64,000 nucleotides of DNA from assembly GCF_000648235.2 (NCBI RefSeq), contig NZ_AP017977.1, positions 930,001-994,000 on the forward strand, read 5' to 3'. The number at the start of each line of letters is the position of its first letter. Position 1 is the first letter of the stretch. Made by a program: the position numbers and the translations under genes. Under the pieces are notes generated by a model, which saw nothing but the letters and a program-made list of their open reading frames with translations, had not been told where the DNA came from and made no database searches. Of the stretch, positions 48,956-57,655 are shown piece after piece. The DNA comes from Neochlamydia sp. S13. Its GTDB lineage: Bacteria; Chlamydiota; Chlamydiia; Chlamydiales; Parachlamydiaceae.

Positions 48956-49165
48956 TTAAGCGTCTAAAAATGAACAAGATGTGAGGTTTTTTTTAAGAGC
49001 AATCCAGTCAAAAGTTCGAAGTGCACCCCCAGTAACTGGAGATTTGTTAATTTATGCAATACTGCAAGTGATGCAAAAAAAAGCTTAAGCAGTCTCACAA
49101 GAATCTTTCTCTCATCCAATTTTAAATTCAATAAGTCAAAATTTAAGTTCTACCTTTTTTAGGTA
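48956..49165 (-). pseudogene. Serine recombinase remnant B, 3' end only
   Basis: On the minus strand the pieces NLKLDERKILVRLLKLFFAS and INKSPVTGGALRTFDW resemble the C-terminus of remnant A, with which it shares about 110 bases of similar DNA next to the GGAGATTTGTTAAT repeat. Everything upstream is lost. Beyond the repeat it keeps a natural-looking recombinase tail, while copy A runs into tRNA-Asn instead. Confidence 0.65.
49038..49051. other. Right junction repeat (att-like)
   Basis: Second copy of GGAGATTTGTTAAT, same orientation as at 46914, about 2.1 kb away. Confidence 0.6.
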
Positions 49166-50558
49166 ATGCCATACAAAAAAGCCATTAAATAATTAAGAAC
49201 GACTTTGCAAAATTATGTTTTTTAATTAAAACGTGAAGTTTACTTAAAGATCTAACTTATCATTACGATTTCTTTTCTGTTGAAGGCGTGCTAAAGTTTG
49301 GCAATAAGTAATATTTGCCATGTTGCCTTGCTGCGAAATAGGCCACGATAGATTGAAGATCCTATGCCGCCAATTCCTCAAACGAAATCTTTACGAGAGA
49401 GCAAAGAAATTTGGAGAAATTAAGGTATTTAACCTCTCCTGCATTAGGCGCAACTTTCATATCTGTAGGAGCCTGAGAAGTTCACGTTCCTTATTTCATT
49501 TTCAATTTTTTAAAAATTCAATTATTCGCCTTAAGCAAAGCTTTCTGAGGGAATGAAGGTATCTTACTTAAGCGCCGTATGAGAGTGCTTATTAGCCTTA
49601 GCAGAATAGTCTTAAAGCAGATTGCTTACTATTTTAAAGGAAGAGAATTGGTATGGGGGAAGCCTGAATCAATGGCTCGCCATCCTTCACCCAAGTCTAT
49701 TGAGTTTTCCCTAAATGATAAAAAGTTGGCTCGGATATATAGAATGGTTCCAAAAAAGGAGGAATGGATCTTTATCTTCCGTAATCTCTTCTCTGTCATA
49801 CGTAGAATGAGGACAACTATCCAAAAACTTTACCTTGGCTAACTAAAGGGCTCAAGATATCAGCGTTAACGCCTTTTCGCCCGGTGTTATCTTGACAAAT
49901 TTTCATCTAGTAAAAATTCAAAAGAGATCTCTTAAAAACGAATTAAATTATAAGGATTCAATGGAGTAAGAAATGCCTGCATATTCCTTAACGTCAATGC
50001 AAACCTTAAGGAAATGGTTCAAAACAGTCATATTTTTTCATTTCAAAGTTTAACGATTGAAATCAATTTACTGAAGGGAGGATCTATCTTAAGCTATCGG
50101 GAGGGAGAGTCTGTTAAAAAAGCGAAAGATAGGGCACTAAGGATTTGAAATATCGGCACTCAAACTAGACTAGAATGCTTGGGAAGGACATAATTTTTTG
50201 ATCATGCTAAGTCAGGATGAGTAAATCTGATAAGCTGGCTTACATTAACAAGCCAAGAGAAGTAAAACTAAATGAAAGTCTATAAAAGTGGTTGTTTTCT
50301 TTTTTTCTTCTCTGTAGGGAGGGGCCATCGAGAAGTAAATATGCCTATTAATAAAGTTTTAAGCTTTTGTTTTGAAGCGACGCATACTATACTAGGTAAG
50401 TTGCCTATTTGTTAAATAGGCTTTCTTTTAAGGCTTGCTGGTAAGATTCTCGGGTAGGCCTTAAGTGTTTTACTTTCCAAATAGCAAATGATTTTATGAG
50501 TAATTATCTTGTTTAGAGAAGAAATATACTAATAAACACCAACTTTAAGGAGTATAAA
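49166..50558. other. Gene-poor region right of the island
   Basis: About 1.4 kb. Frames at 49320-49556 and 49579-49842 have no ribosome binding site and no recognisable protein signature, so I do not call genes. It may be decayed accessory DNA. A terminator hairpin is at 50403-50430. Confidence 0.45.
50403..50430 (+). terminator. Rho-independent terminator
   Basis: GCCTATTT, loop GTT, AAATAGGC, then a T-rich TTTCTTTT tail. It has no recognised gene upstream on this strand, which hints that a lost gene once preceded it. Confidence 0.7.
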
Positions 50559-51299
50559 ATGTCGCCCTTTCAAAAAGTGTTGCGTTTTAGATTTTCTAAT
50601 TTTATTAAGCTTTCTCTATCTTCTCTTTTTACCATAGGAGGAATATGGTGCCTTTTTATCGCATTTGTCTATCTTGGATTTCCTTTTGCCGAAATAAAAG
50701 TAGAGAAGTTTTTTGATCTTGGCTTTTTTTCAGTCTCAATTTTCGGCCTTATCATATTTTTAACTATGATTCCCTTTCAAGCGGTACAGGAAAGGCTATC
50801 ACCCGGCTTTTTCTCGCGCATTTCTAGTAATCCGAGAGCCCATTTTGGCTTATATGTCTTAATCACTTCAGCTATTATTTGTTTTCTTGTAATAGCTCTT
50901 CAGCAAATACCCATCATAGAAAAGTATTTAAGTGAGTTGTTTTTGGCGCTGACCGTTGCAATTATTTTTGCTATTATATTTCACCATTGTTGGGTAATTC
51001 GCCATCTTTATCAACCTTATGTCGTTTATAATCATATTAAGGAGCTTAAAGGAGAGGAATCGGCGGAAGAAACCTGGCTAGAGCTGTTCGAATGTGTATA
51101 TAAGGCAATCAAACAAGGGCGAGTCAGTGATGCTAGAAATATTATCAATCTAATTACTCATAATTTTACTCAAGATGTTACTAAAAAAGAAAATAGGATG
51201 CTGTATGAGGATCTGACCAACTTGCATACCATAGCTCGTGAATGTCGGCCAATTGCGCGTTTAATGGAAAAGAAATGGCCTTTTCTCCTTAATAAATAG
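50559..51299 (+). CDS. Hypothetical membrane protein, four TM segments
   Basis: A 246-residue protein preceded by TAAGGAG. About four hydrophobic segments lie in the first 145 residues (SSLFTIGGIWCLFIAFVYLG, FGLIIFLTMIPF, YVLITSAIICFLVIALQ, LALTVAIIFAIIF). They are followed by a soluble C-terminal domain (about 150-246) that is helical and Glu/Lys rich. No family is recognised. Located at the edge of the accessory region. Confidence 0.7.
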   Translation: MSPFQKVLRFRFSNFIKLSLSSLFTIGGIWCLFIAFVYLGFPFAEIKVEKFFDLGFFSVSIFGLIIFLTMIPFQAVQERLSPGFFSRISSNPRAHFGLYVLITSAIICFLVIALQQIPIIEKYLSELFLALTVAIIFAIIFHHCWVIRHLYQPYVVYNHIKELKGEESAEETWLELFECVYKAIKQGRVSDARNIINLITHNFTQDVTKKENRMLYEDLTNLHTIARECRPIARLMEKKWPFLLNK

Positions 51300-51757
51300 A
51301 GGCTTCGAGGAAGGAGGGGTAAGAAAAAACACTCTATAAAATGAAGAAATTATTGAGAAAAATGCCTTTTAAATATGTTTTGAAGTAGATGTTATAATAA
51401 ATGGTTTTATTTAACATTAAAAACATTAAATAATTTTTACTTAAGAAATCATCAAAAGCAACTCTATAAATTGTTAACTGGCTTACTATTATAAAAATTT
51501 TGAGGGAGGAAGAGAAAATATCCTAAAAGTAAGCGTTCATGGGTGCATTAAATGGCTGAGGCTGAGGGAATGATAGGAATCTAAAAGCGCAGCAAATAGA
51601 AATAATAGCTATTTCCTCCTGCTTTTGGTTTTGCCGATGCCTGTATAATTGCACCTAAAGCTCGGTATCTTTCGTGAACGTTTGAGCTCTAAGAAGGATG
51701 AAGAGCACTCGTTAATGATATTTTTAAATATTACCGCTTGGCTAACGGGGAGATAAA
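51300..51757. other. Intergenic upstream of the pentapeptide fusion
   Basis: About 460 AT-rich bases with no gene visible; GGGGAG just before 51758 is the ribosome binding site of the next gene. Confidence 0.5.
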
Positions 51758-53332
51758 ATGAGCAATAAAATAAAGTGTGTTAATAAAGGCCAATATTTAC
51801 AGATCTTAAGAGAAATAAAAGAGAGAAGAAAAGATGATGCGACCTGTTCAATCAAATTTACGGATTATTTAAGAAAAGGGAATTATTCTTTAGAAGTAGT
51901 CTCTCTGGATTTAAAAGAGATTGGAATGACTGTAAATCCTATAGAAGGAATGGGATTAAAACCTTATTGGGGCACTGATATCTTAACGCACGTAGATTTT
52001 AACAATATTACCTTCAAGAATTGTAACTTTAAATACATAAATTTAACAGATTCTTTATTTAAAGACTGTTGCTTCATAAATTGCAATCTCAATCATGCTG
52101 CGTGGCTTAAAATCAAAATGATAAACACATCTTTTGATGGTTGTGCAATGAGTGAGGTGGGTTTAGCTGGTAGTAGCTTAAACAACATAAAATTTAGTAA
52201 TTGTGATTTAAAATATGTAGATTTCTATGGAAGCAATCTTAAATCGGTAGATTTCATTTCTTCTATCTTGACCGGTAGCAATTTCCTAGAAGTTGAAATT
52301 GACGAGAGTCGTAGCAGTAATTTTATAGATTGCGAGCTAACGGACTGTTTACTATTTGATGCTAAACACAAGTTTAATAGGATGGGAGGAAAAGGATATG
52401 CGGTTACTAAACCTACCATTCTCATTCCGTGGAATTTTTGTCAGCCTGGGTTGACCGCTACTAAAGTAAACTTAGCCATAAAAGAGGTAGAGGGTATCCC
52501 TGTAAAGTATAATTACTTGATGGACAATATTAATCTTCTCCTCTTAGACCAGCAGGTAAAAAATCAAATTAGATTAATCCAGAAAAATTCCTCTTTCTGT
52601 ACAAGCATCCCAGAACAAATTATGAAAGGGATAAGGGATGATCAATTAAAGCAATTAGAAAATTCTGAAATATACAAGCTCTATTCTATAGCTGTTAAGC
52701 TTTCTTCTTATGTCGATGCTATCATTTTACCTGGAGGAGCTGATCTGGAACCAGAATTTTATGGAGATAAAAAAGACCCTCACACCCATACTGATTCTGA
52801 TTATAGAAGAAGCTTATTAGAGTTTGCATTGATCCAACAAGCCATAATAAAAGGTATTCCATTAATGGGCATTTGTAGAGGCTCGCACGTAGGCAATGTT
52901 TTTTATGGAGGCACCTTGAAACAACATGTTGAAGGGCAAGTAAGCCGCCAAACATACCATATTGAAGAAGTTGCTGTGGGTCATTCTCGCGGCCTATTAA
53001 GAGAAGTAGCCAATGGCAAATTTAGTAGTATTTCTGCCCATCACCAAGCTTTGGATAGGATCGGCGATCACTTAGAAGAAATCATTGTTTATTCAAGCGA
53101 AAAAGAAGAAATCCCTAAAGCTTTGGAGAGTGATAGGGGAGGAAGCCCTAAAATTTTTCTTCAATTTCATCCTGAGTATTTCGTTGATGCTGAAGTAAAA
53201 ACAGGAGCTACTGCTAATGTAAAAATATCTAAAGAAAACAAAAAAATATTTAAAGCTTTCTTAGAAACTGTAAAACTAATCAAGAAGAGAAAAAAGAGGG
53301 TGAAAAGTATTAAGGAAATTGTAAAGGAGTAG
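51758..53332 (+). CDS. Pentapeptide-repeat protein fused to class I glutamine amidotransferase (C26)
   Basis: A 524-residue two-domain protein. Residues about 75-200 are pentapeptide repeats (FNNITFKNCNFKYINLTDSL, FSNCDLKYVDFYGSNLKSVD), predicted to form a right-handed beta helix. Residues about 220-505 are a class I amidotransferase/peptidase C26 domain like PuuD. It has LPGGADLEPEFYGD, the nucleophile in GICRGSH (Cys373), and the catalytic His471 and Glu473 in QFHPEYF, so the full triad is present. C26 enzymes of this type cut gamma-glutamyl bonds; the substrate here is unknown. No signal peptide is seen. A role in altering host or bacterial proteins is possible but untested. Confidence 0.88.
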   Translation: MSNKIKCVNKGQYLQILREIKERRKDDATCSIKFTDYLRKGNYSLEVVSLDLKEIGMTVNPIEGMGLKPYWGTDILTHVDFNNITFKNCNFKYINLTDSLFKDCCFINCNLNHAAWLKIKMINTSFDGCAMSEVGLAGSSLNNIKFSNCDLKYVDFYGSNLKSVDFISSILTGSNFLEVEIDESRSSNFIDCELTDCLLFDAKHKFNRMGGKGYAVTKPTILIPWNFCQPGLTATKVNLAIKEVEGIPVKYNYLMDNINLLLLDQQVKNQIRLIQKNSSFCTSIPEQIMKGIRDDQLKQLENSEIYKLYSIAVKLSSYVDAIILPGGADLEPEFYGDKKDPHTHTDSDYRRSLLEFALIQQAIIKGIPLMGICRGSHVGNVFYGGTLKQHVEGQVSRQTYHIEEVAVGHSRGLLREVANGKFSSISAHHQALDRIGDHLEEIIVYSSEKEEIPKALESDRGGSPKIFLQFHPEYFVDAEVKTGATANVKISKENKKIFKAFLETVKLIKKRKKRVKSIKEIVKE

Positions 53333-53461
53333 TTGATGATAAAATAGACTTATGTCCAGATTAGCATTATCTTTTAAGGCTTGCATAGATATATAAAAAA
53401 ATCAGGGATTCGATAGAAATGTTTTTATTTATATTCTAATCCGACTCATGTGCGAGAGGCG

Positions 53462-54306
53462 TTGTTGCGTAAATGCTAAGAAGTGTAGGCGATAAGATTG
53501 CCCTTTAACACATAAGAGCTATAAAATTTAGTTTGCTTAAACAAAAATATAGGCAGGCTATGGAAAAAAAGCTTAACTACCGCATACGTAACTGATCCGA
53601 TTATAACAAAGCTTTAAAACAAAGAGGAAGCATAACTTTATGGTTTTCGGATGAAACCATTAAAGGATGGAGGGAAAATAAAAGCACGGGGAAGAAGGGC
53701 CGTCCAAGAATTTACTCTGCTGGCGCTATCCTATGCGTGTTGATGATTAGCGCGGTTTATCATTTACCCCTCCTAAGCCTTGCGAGGGTTTGTGTCATCG
53801 CTGATCACTTTGCTGGTTTTGGGATTGCCTGTTCCTGGCTATACCCGCATCTGTAGACGCGCTAAAGAGCTTGGACAAGAGCTTAAAAATTTAAGCCGTA
53901 AGCGTCCAACAGGACATAGTCTTTGATTCCTCGGGGGTAAAGGTCTATGGCGAAGAAGAGTGGAAAGTGCGCCAGCATGGCAAAGCCAAGCGGAGGACTT
54001 GGAGAAAGATTCACTTAAGCGTTTGCCCAGACTCGCATGAAATTATTTTTAAGTGAATTAACGTCGAGTAATCAAGCCGATGATTTAATAGCGAGCCATA
54101 TGATCTCTGAGCTATCAAAGAGTGTGCAAACTGCTTATGGAGATGGCGCTTATGATAGTCAAGCTTTCTATTTTATATTGGGGTATAGATCTTTTAACAC
54201 CTCCAAGAAGAGGAGGAAGGTTAAAAAAAACTGAATGAAAGAAAGAAATAATGCCTTAAATGTAAGCATCTTAAACGCGCGAGCTATTAGATCATTTATG
54301 CAATAA
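53462..54306 (+). mobile_element. Insertion sequence copy 1 (IS5/IS903-like), internally deleted
   Basis: 845 bases between TTGTTGCGTAAATG at 53462 and its near complement ending 54306. It is clearly the same IS as at 55942-57045, but its 3' third is shortened and ends are slightly degraded. Transposition is not possible from this copy alone. Confidence 0.85.
53560..54234 (+). pseudogene. IS5-family transposase, copy 1, broken
   Basis: Begins MEKKLNYRIRN, where a TGA replaces the Trp codon seen in copy 2, then continues YNKALKQRGSITLWFSDETI. The frame breaks further on at the GGACATAGTC site (one extra G, shared with copy 2) and a fragment at 54037-54234 gives LSELTSSNQADDLIASHMIS and SVQTAYGDGAYDSQA. 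The C-terminal part is missing. Confidence 0.85.
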
Positions 54307-54447
54307 GGTACCTCCTTCTCAAAAGAAAAAGATGCATCAAAGCTTATATAGCATTAGTCAAACTTTTTTCATTTTTAATTTAAACTCGTCCTGCCTTAAA
54401 GGACATAAGCTTTTAAAAAATGTTGCTATAAATTTGTTTGTTTTTGC

Positions 54448-55863
54448 CTAATCCCTAGGTGTTAAATCCTTTTGAAGCTTTTGGCTAACATACCTAAGTG
54501 CCCGGCTGTCTTGATTAATAGCAGCAAGAACGACCTCTCTATCGTTCCGCAGCTCTTCGCTAGCATACTCAAGCGCCAAACCGTATCGCTGAACAGCCGC
54601 AAGGACGATTTCCTTGTCGTTCCGCAGCTCTTCGCTAGCATGTTCAAGCGCTAAGCCTTTTTGCTGAACAACCGCAAGAACGAATTCCTTGTCATTCCGC
54701 AGCTTTCCGCCAGCATACTTAAGCGCCAAACCACTTTGCTGAACGGCCGCAAGAACGAATTCCTTGTCATTCCGCAGCTCTTCGCTAGCATACCAAAGCG
54801 CCAAAAAGTTTTGCTGGATAGCCGCAAGAACGAATTCCTTGTCATTCCGCAGCTCTTCGCTAGCATATTTAAGCGTCCAACCCCATTGCTTAACAGCCGC
54901 AAGGACGACTTGCTTATCATTCTGAAGCTCTTCGCTAGCATGCCGAAGCGCCCAGCTATTTTTCTGAACTGCCGCAAGGACGACTTGCTTATCATTCCGA
55001 AGCTCTTCGCTAGCGTGCCGAAGCGCCCAGCTATTTTTCTGAACTGCTGCAAGGACGAATTCCTTGTCATTCCGCAGCTCTTCACTAGCATACTTAAGCG
55101 TCCAACCCCATTGCTTAACAGCCGCAAGGACGACTTGCTTATCATTCCGCAGCTTTAGACTAGCATGTTGAAGGGCTAAGCCATCATACTGAACAGCCGT
55201 AAGAACGAATTCTTTGTCATTCCGAAGCTCTTCGCTAGCATGCCGAAGCGCCCAACTATTTTTCTGAAATGCCGCAAGAACGAGTTCCTTGTCATTCCGC
55301 AGCTCTTCGCTAGCATGCTCAAGTGCCAAACCGTTTTGCTGAATGGCCGCAAGAACGGTTTTCTTGTCGTTCCGTAGCTCTTTGCCAGCATACTTAAGCG
55401 CCCAACCGTATTGCTTAATAGCCGCAAGGACGACTTGCTTATCATTTCGAAGCTTTAGACTAGCATGCTGAAGGGCTAAGCCATCATACTGAACAGCGAT
55501 AAGAATGGCCTCCTTATCATTTTTAAGCCTGCGGATAGCCTCTTTAAAAGCATTCTTATCATTCTTCTGAATTGCAGTGTGCAGAGCGATTCTATTATTC
55601 TCTTTGCTAGCATGAGTAAAATCCCAAATTCCAACGAGTATATTTCCCACCACAGGAATCAGCAAAATTATGCAGCGTTTAAAAGTTTTTTGTTTAAGGT
55701 GAGCATAGTAAGGGTTATGAGGCACATTTTCTTTTTGCTTTAAAGGTAAGACAACTATTTTTTGAAAGATATCGACTAAATTAACCACCGTGCTGGCAAT
55801 AGGAATGTAATCAGCCTTATGATCAATAAATAGGCATGCTTTGGATAAAAAATTTATTGTCAT
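54448..55863 (-). CDS. DUF4116 repeat protein with N-terminal hydrophobic region
   Basis: A 471-residue protein. The first 90 residues include a membrane-like segment (CIILLIPVVGNILVGIWDF). From about residue 130 to the end there are about 13 and a half tandem 25-residue repeats of the type WALRHASEELRNDKEFVLAA, the DUF4116 unit. The repeats are highly alike at DNA level too, so exchange or expansion is recent. DUF4116 repeats occur in several amoeba-associated bacteria. The ATG has only a weak ribosome binding site. It lies between two IS copies. Function is unknown; an effector or host-interaction role is a plausible guess. Confidence 0.88.
   Translation of the reverse strand: MTINFLSKACLFIDHKADYIPIASTVVNLVDIFQKIVVLPLKQKENVPHNPYYAHLKQKTFKRCIILLIPVVGNILVGIWDFTHASKENNRIALHTAIQKNDKNAFKEAIRRLKNDKEAILIAVQYDGLALQHASLKLRNDKQVVLAAIKQYGWALKYAGKELRNDKKTVLAAIQQNGLALEHASEELRNDKELVLAAFQKNSWALRHASEELRNDKEFVLTAVQYDGLALQHASLKLRNDKQVVLAAVKQWGWTLKYASEELRNDKEFVLAAVQKNSWALRHASEELRNDKQVVLAAVQKNSWALRHASEELQNDKQVVLAAVKQWGWTLKYASEELRNDKEFVLAAIQQNFLALWYASEELRNDKEFVLAAVQQSGLALKYAGGKLRNDKEFVLAVVQQKGLALEHASEELRNDKEIVLAAVQRYGLALEYASEELRNDREVVLAAINQDSRALRYVSQKLQKDLTPRD
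54490..55500 (-). repeat. Tandem 75-nt repeats in the DUF4116 gene
   Basis: About 13 consecutive 75-base units, all in frame. Some unit runs recur in the same order: the sequence type QHASLKLRNDKQVVL, then a KQW/KQY-ending unit, then a GWTLKYAS or GWALKYAG unit, appears twice, so repeats have also been duplicated in blocks. Confidence 0.92.
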
Positions 55864-55941
55864 GAGATTATCGTTGTTTATTGGATTATAAAGGATATGG
55901 TTTTCTCAAAAAAATTAGAACATATTTCCCTAATTGAGGTG

Positions 55942-57045
55942 TTGTTGCGTAAATGATAAGAAGGGTATGCGATAAGATTGCTCTTTAACAGCTAGGAGCT
56001 ATAAAATTAGTTTGCTACAACAAAAATATAGGTAAGCTATGAAAAAAAAGCTCACTTACCGCATACGTAATTGGCCTGAGTATAACAAAGCTTTAGTACA
56101 AAGAGGAAGCATAACTTTATGGTTTTCGGATGAAACCATTAAAGGATGGAGGGAAAATAAAAGCACGGGTAAGAAGGGACGCCCAAGAATTTACTCTGCT
56201 GAAGCTATCCTATGCGTGTTGATGATTAGAGCTGTTTATCATCTACCCTTCTGCGCTGTACGAGGATTTCTCTTGTCTCTGATTACTTTGCTAGCTTTAG
56301 GAGCTGCCTGTTCCTGGCTATACCCGCATCTGTAGACGCGCTAAAGAGCTTGGACAAGAGCTTAAAAATTTAAGCCGTAAGCGTCCAACAGGACATAGTC
56401 TTTGATTCCTCGGGGGTAAAGGTCTATGGCGAAGGAGAGTGGAAAGTGCGCCAGCATGGCAAAGTAAAGCGGAGGACTTGGAGAAAGATTCACTTAAGCG
56501 TTTGCCCAGACTCGCATGAGATTATTTTGAGTGAATTGACATTGAGCAATAAAGCCGATGATTTAGTAGCGAGCCAAATGATCTCCAAGCTGCCAAAGAG
56601 CGTAAAAACCACTTATGGAGATCGTGCTTATGATAGGCAAGCTTACTACCAATCATCTTATATTCAGGGTATAAATCCTTTAGTGCCTCCACGAAGAGGA
56701 GGAAGGCTAAGCCAAGAGACGGACAAACCCTGGATGAAAAAAAGAAATGATGCTTTAAAAATCATTCAAGGTTTTAGAGGAGATGAGGGGCTAGGCAACT
56801 CTGGAAGAAGCTCTGCGGCTATCATAGAAGATCGCTTGCCGAAACGGCGATGTACCGCTTTAAAAGAAGCTTTGGAGGAGATTTTCGCTCTAGGAAACTA
56901 CCCTATCAGCGAGCAGAATTATATGCTAAATCTGTAGCGATGAATAAGATGACAAAGCTTGGAATGCCCAAAGGGCAGTGGGTGCTAGCTTCTAGATAAA
57001 GGCTGCGCCTTAAACAGACGAGCTATTAGATCATTTACGCAACAA
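55942..57045 (+). mobile_element. Insertion sequence copy 2 (IS5/IS903-like)
   Basis: 1104 bases bounded by TTGTTGCGTAAATGAT at 55942 and its complement ending at 57045. Full-length but with frameshifts in the transposase. With copy 1 it flanks the DUF4116 gene in the same orientation. No matching target duplications were seen at the outer ends. Confidence 0.88.
56039..56937 (+). pseudogene. IS5-family transposase, copy 2, frameshifted
   Basis: Frame one (56039-56335) gives YRIRNWPEYNKALVQRGSIT and GRPRIYSAEAILCVLM. A shift near 56300 puts GYTRICRRAKELGQELKNLS in another frame, and the extra G near 56390 shifts again, after which VRQHGKVKRRTWRKIHLSV, TYGDRAYDRQAYYQ and ISEQNYMLNL follow (56446-56937). 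The DDE-type core is otherwise well kept. Two shifts make it inactive. Confidence 0.88.
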
Positions 57046-57127
57046 GGCCTGTGCGAAAAGCAGCTCGTCATTAAGCTGTTATTACCTCTAACTACATAAG
57101 CTTTATAGCCTTATTATTTAAAATTTT

Positions 57128-57655
57128 TCAATCGATAGGAGGATTAGCATGGACACAAGGAATGATTAGTGAAGGGTCCTGATTGCTAAGGAAAGTTTTA
57201 AATTTCATACACTCTTCTTGTTGTACGTATCCTTGCGATGAAGAAGGCTTTTCCCACTCCTTGGCTACCAAGATTCCTTTAGGCGTGTAATGCTCTGTAA
57301 ATCGAACGTTAAATAAATTAAAAAGCTGGCGCTCATACCCTTCAGCCTCTTCCCATATATCTGTTACTGAAGGGAGTAGCATGTCACTTTCGGTATAGCT
57401 GATTATTCGCATACGCTCACAATGAATAGGGTTATATAGCCAGTATGCAATTTTTATTTTTTTGTTAGGCAGCAGAGAATGAATGGCTGTAAGATCTATT
57501 AAGACCTCGTAACCTACCTGCTTTAAGCATATAAGCGCCTTTTTTATATTTTCTTTGCCTACCTCTACGATTACTTCTCCAAGAAAATAAGTTTTTTTGA
57601 TAATTCCCCCTCCTAATTGAACTTTTAAATTTTCCAATGTTTCAGAAATGTTCAT
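57128..57655 (-). CDS. nuoC: NADH dehydrogenase-like subunit C (orphan)
   Basis: A 175-residue protein with the complex I 30-kDa subunit pattern: VLIDLTAIH near residue 52, then LLPSVTDIWEEAEGYERQLF and FNVRFTEHYTPKGIL, and the tail segment WEKPSSSQGYVQQEE. AGGAGAG precedes the ATG. NuoC contacts NuoD in the peripheral arm of NADH:quinone oxidoreductase. Normally it lies among nuoB and nuoD, but here both neighbours are absent: an IS lies downstream and empty sequence upstream. The conserved LRKDY-type end is altered, so it could be degenerate or belong to a divergent complex. Confidence 0.72.
   Translation of the reverse strand: MNISETLENLKVQLGGGIIKKTYFLGEVIVEVGKENIKKALICLKQVGYEVLIDLTAIHSLLPNKKIKIAYWLYNPIHCERMRIISYTESDMLLPSVTDIWEEAEGYERQLFNLFNVRFTEHYTPKGILVAKEWEKPSSSQGYVQQEECMKFKTFLSNQDPSLIIPCVHANPPID

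Noticed and set aside
49320-49842. Two open frames (78 and 87 codons) right of the island
   Set aside because: No start signals, no recognisable domain, and base usage like non-coding DNA.
54472-55158. Open frames on the other strand and frames of the DUF4116 array
   Set aside because: They are produced by the repeat structure and show the same periodicity in meaningless translations.
54490-55500. Regular 75-base repeats as a CRISPR array
   Set aside because: Repeats are contiguous, without unique spacers, and all translate in one frame as DUF4116 units.
53462-57045. A true composite transposon with target-site duplications
   Set aside because: The outer flanks of the two IS copies do not show matching direct repeats, so I only note the arrangement.
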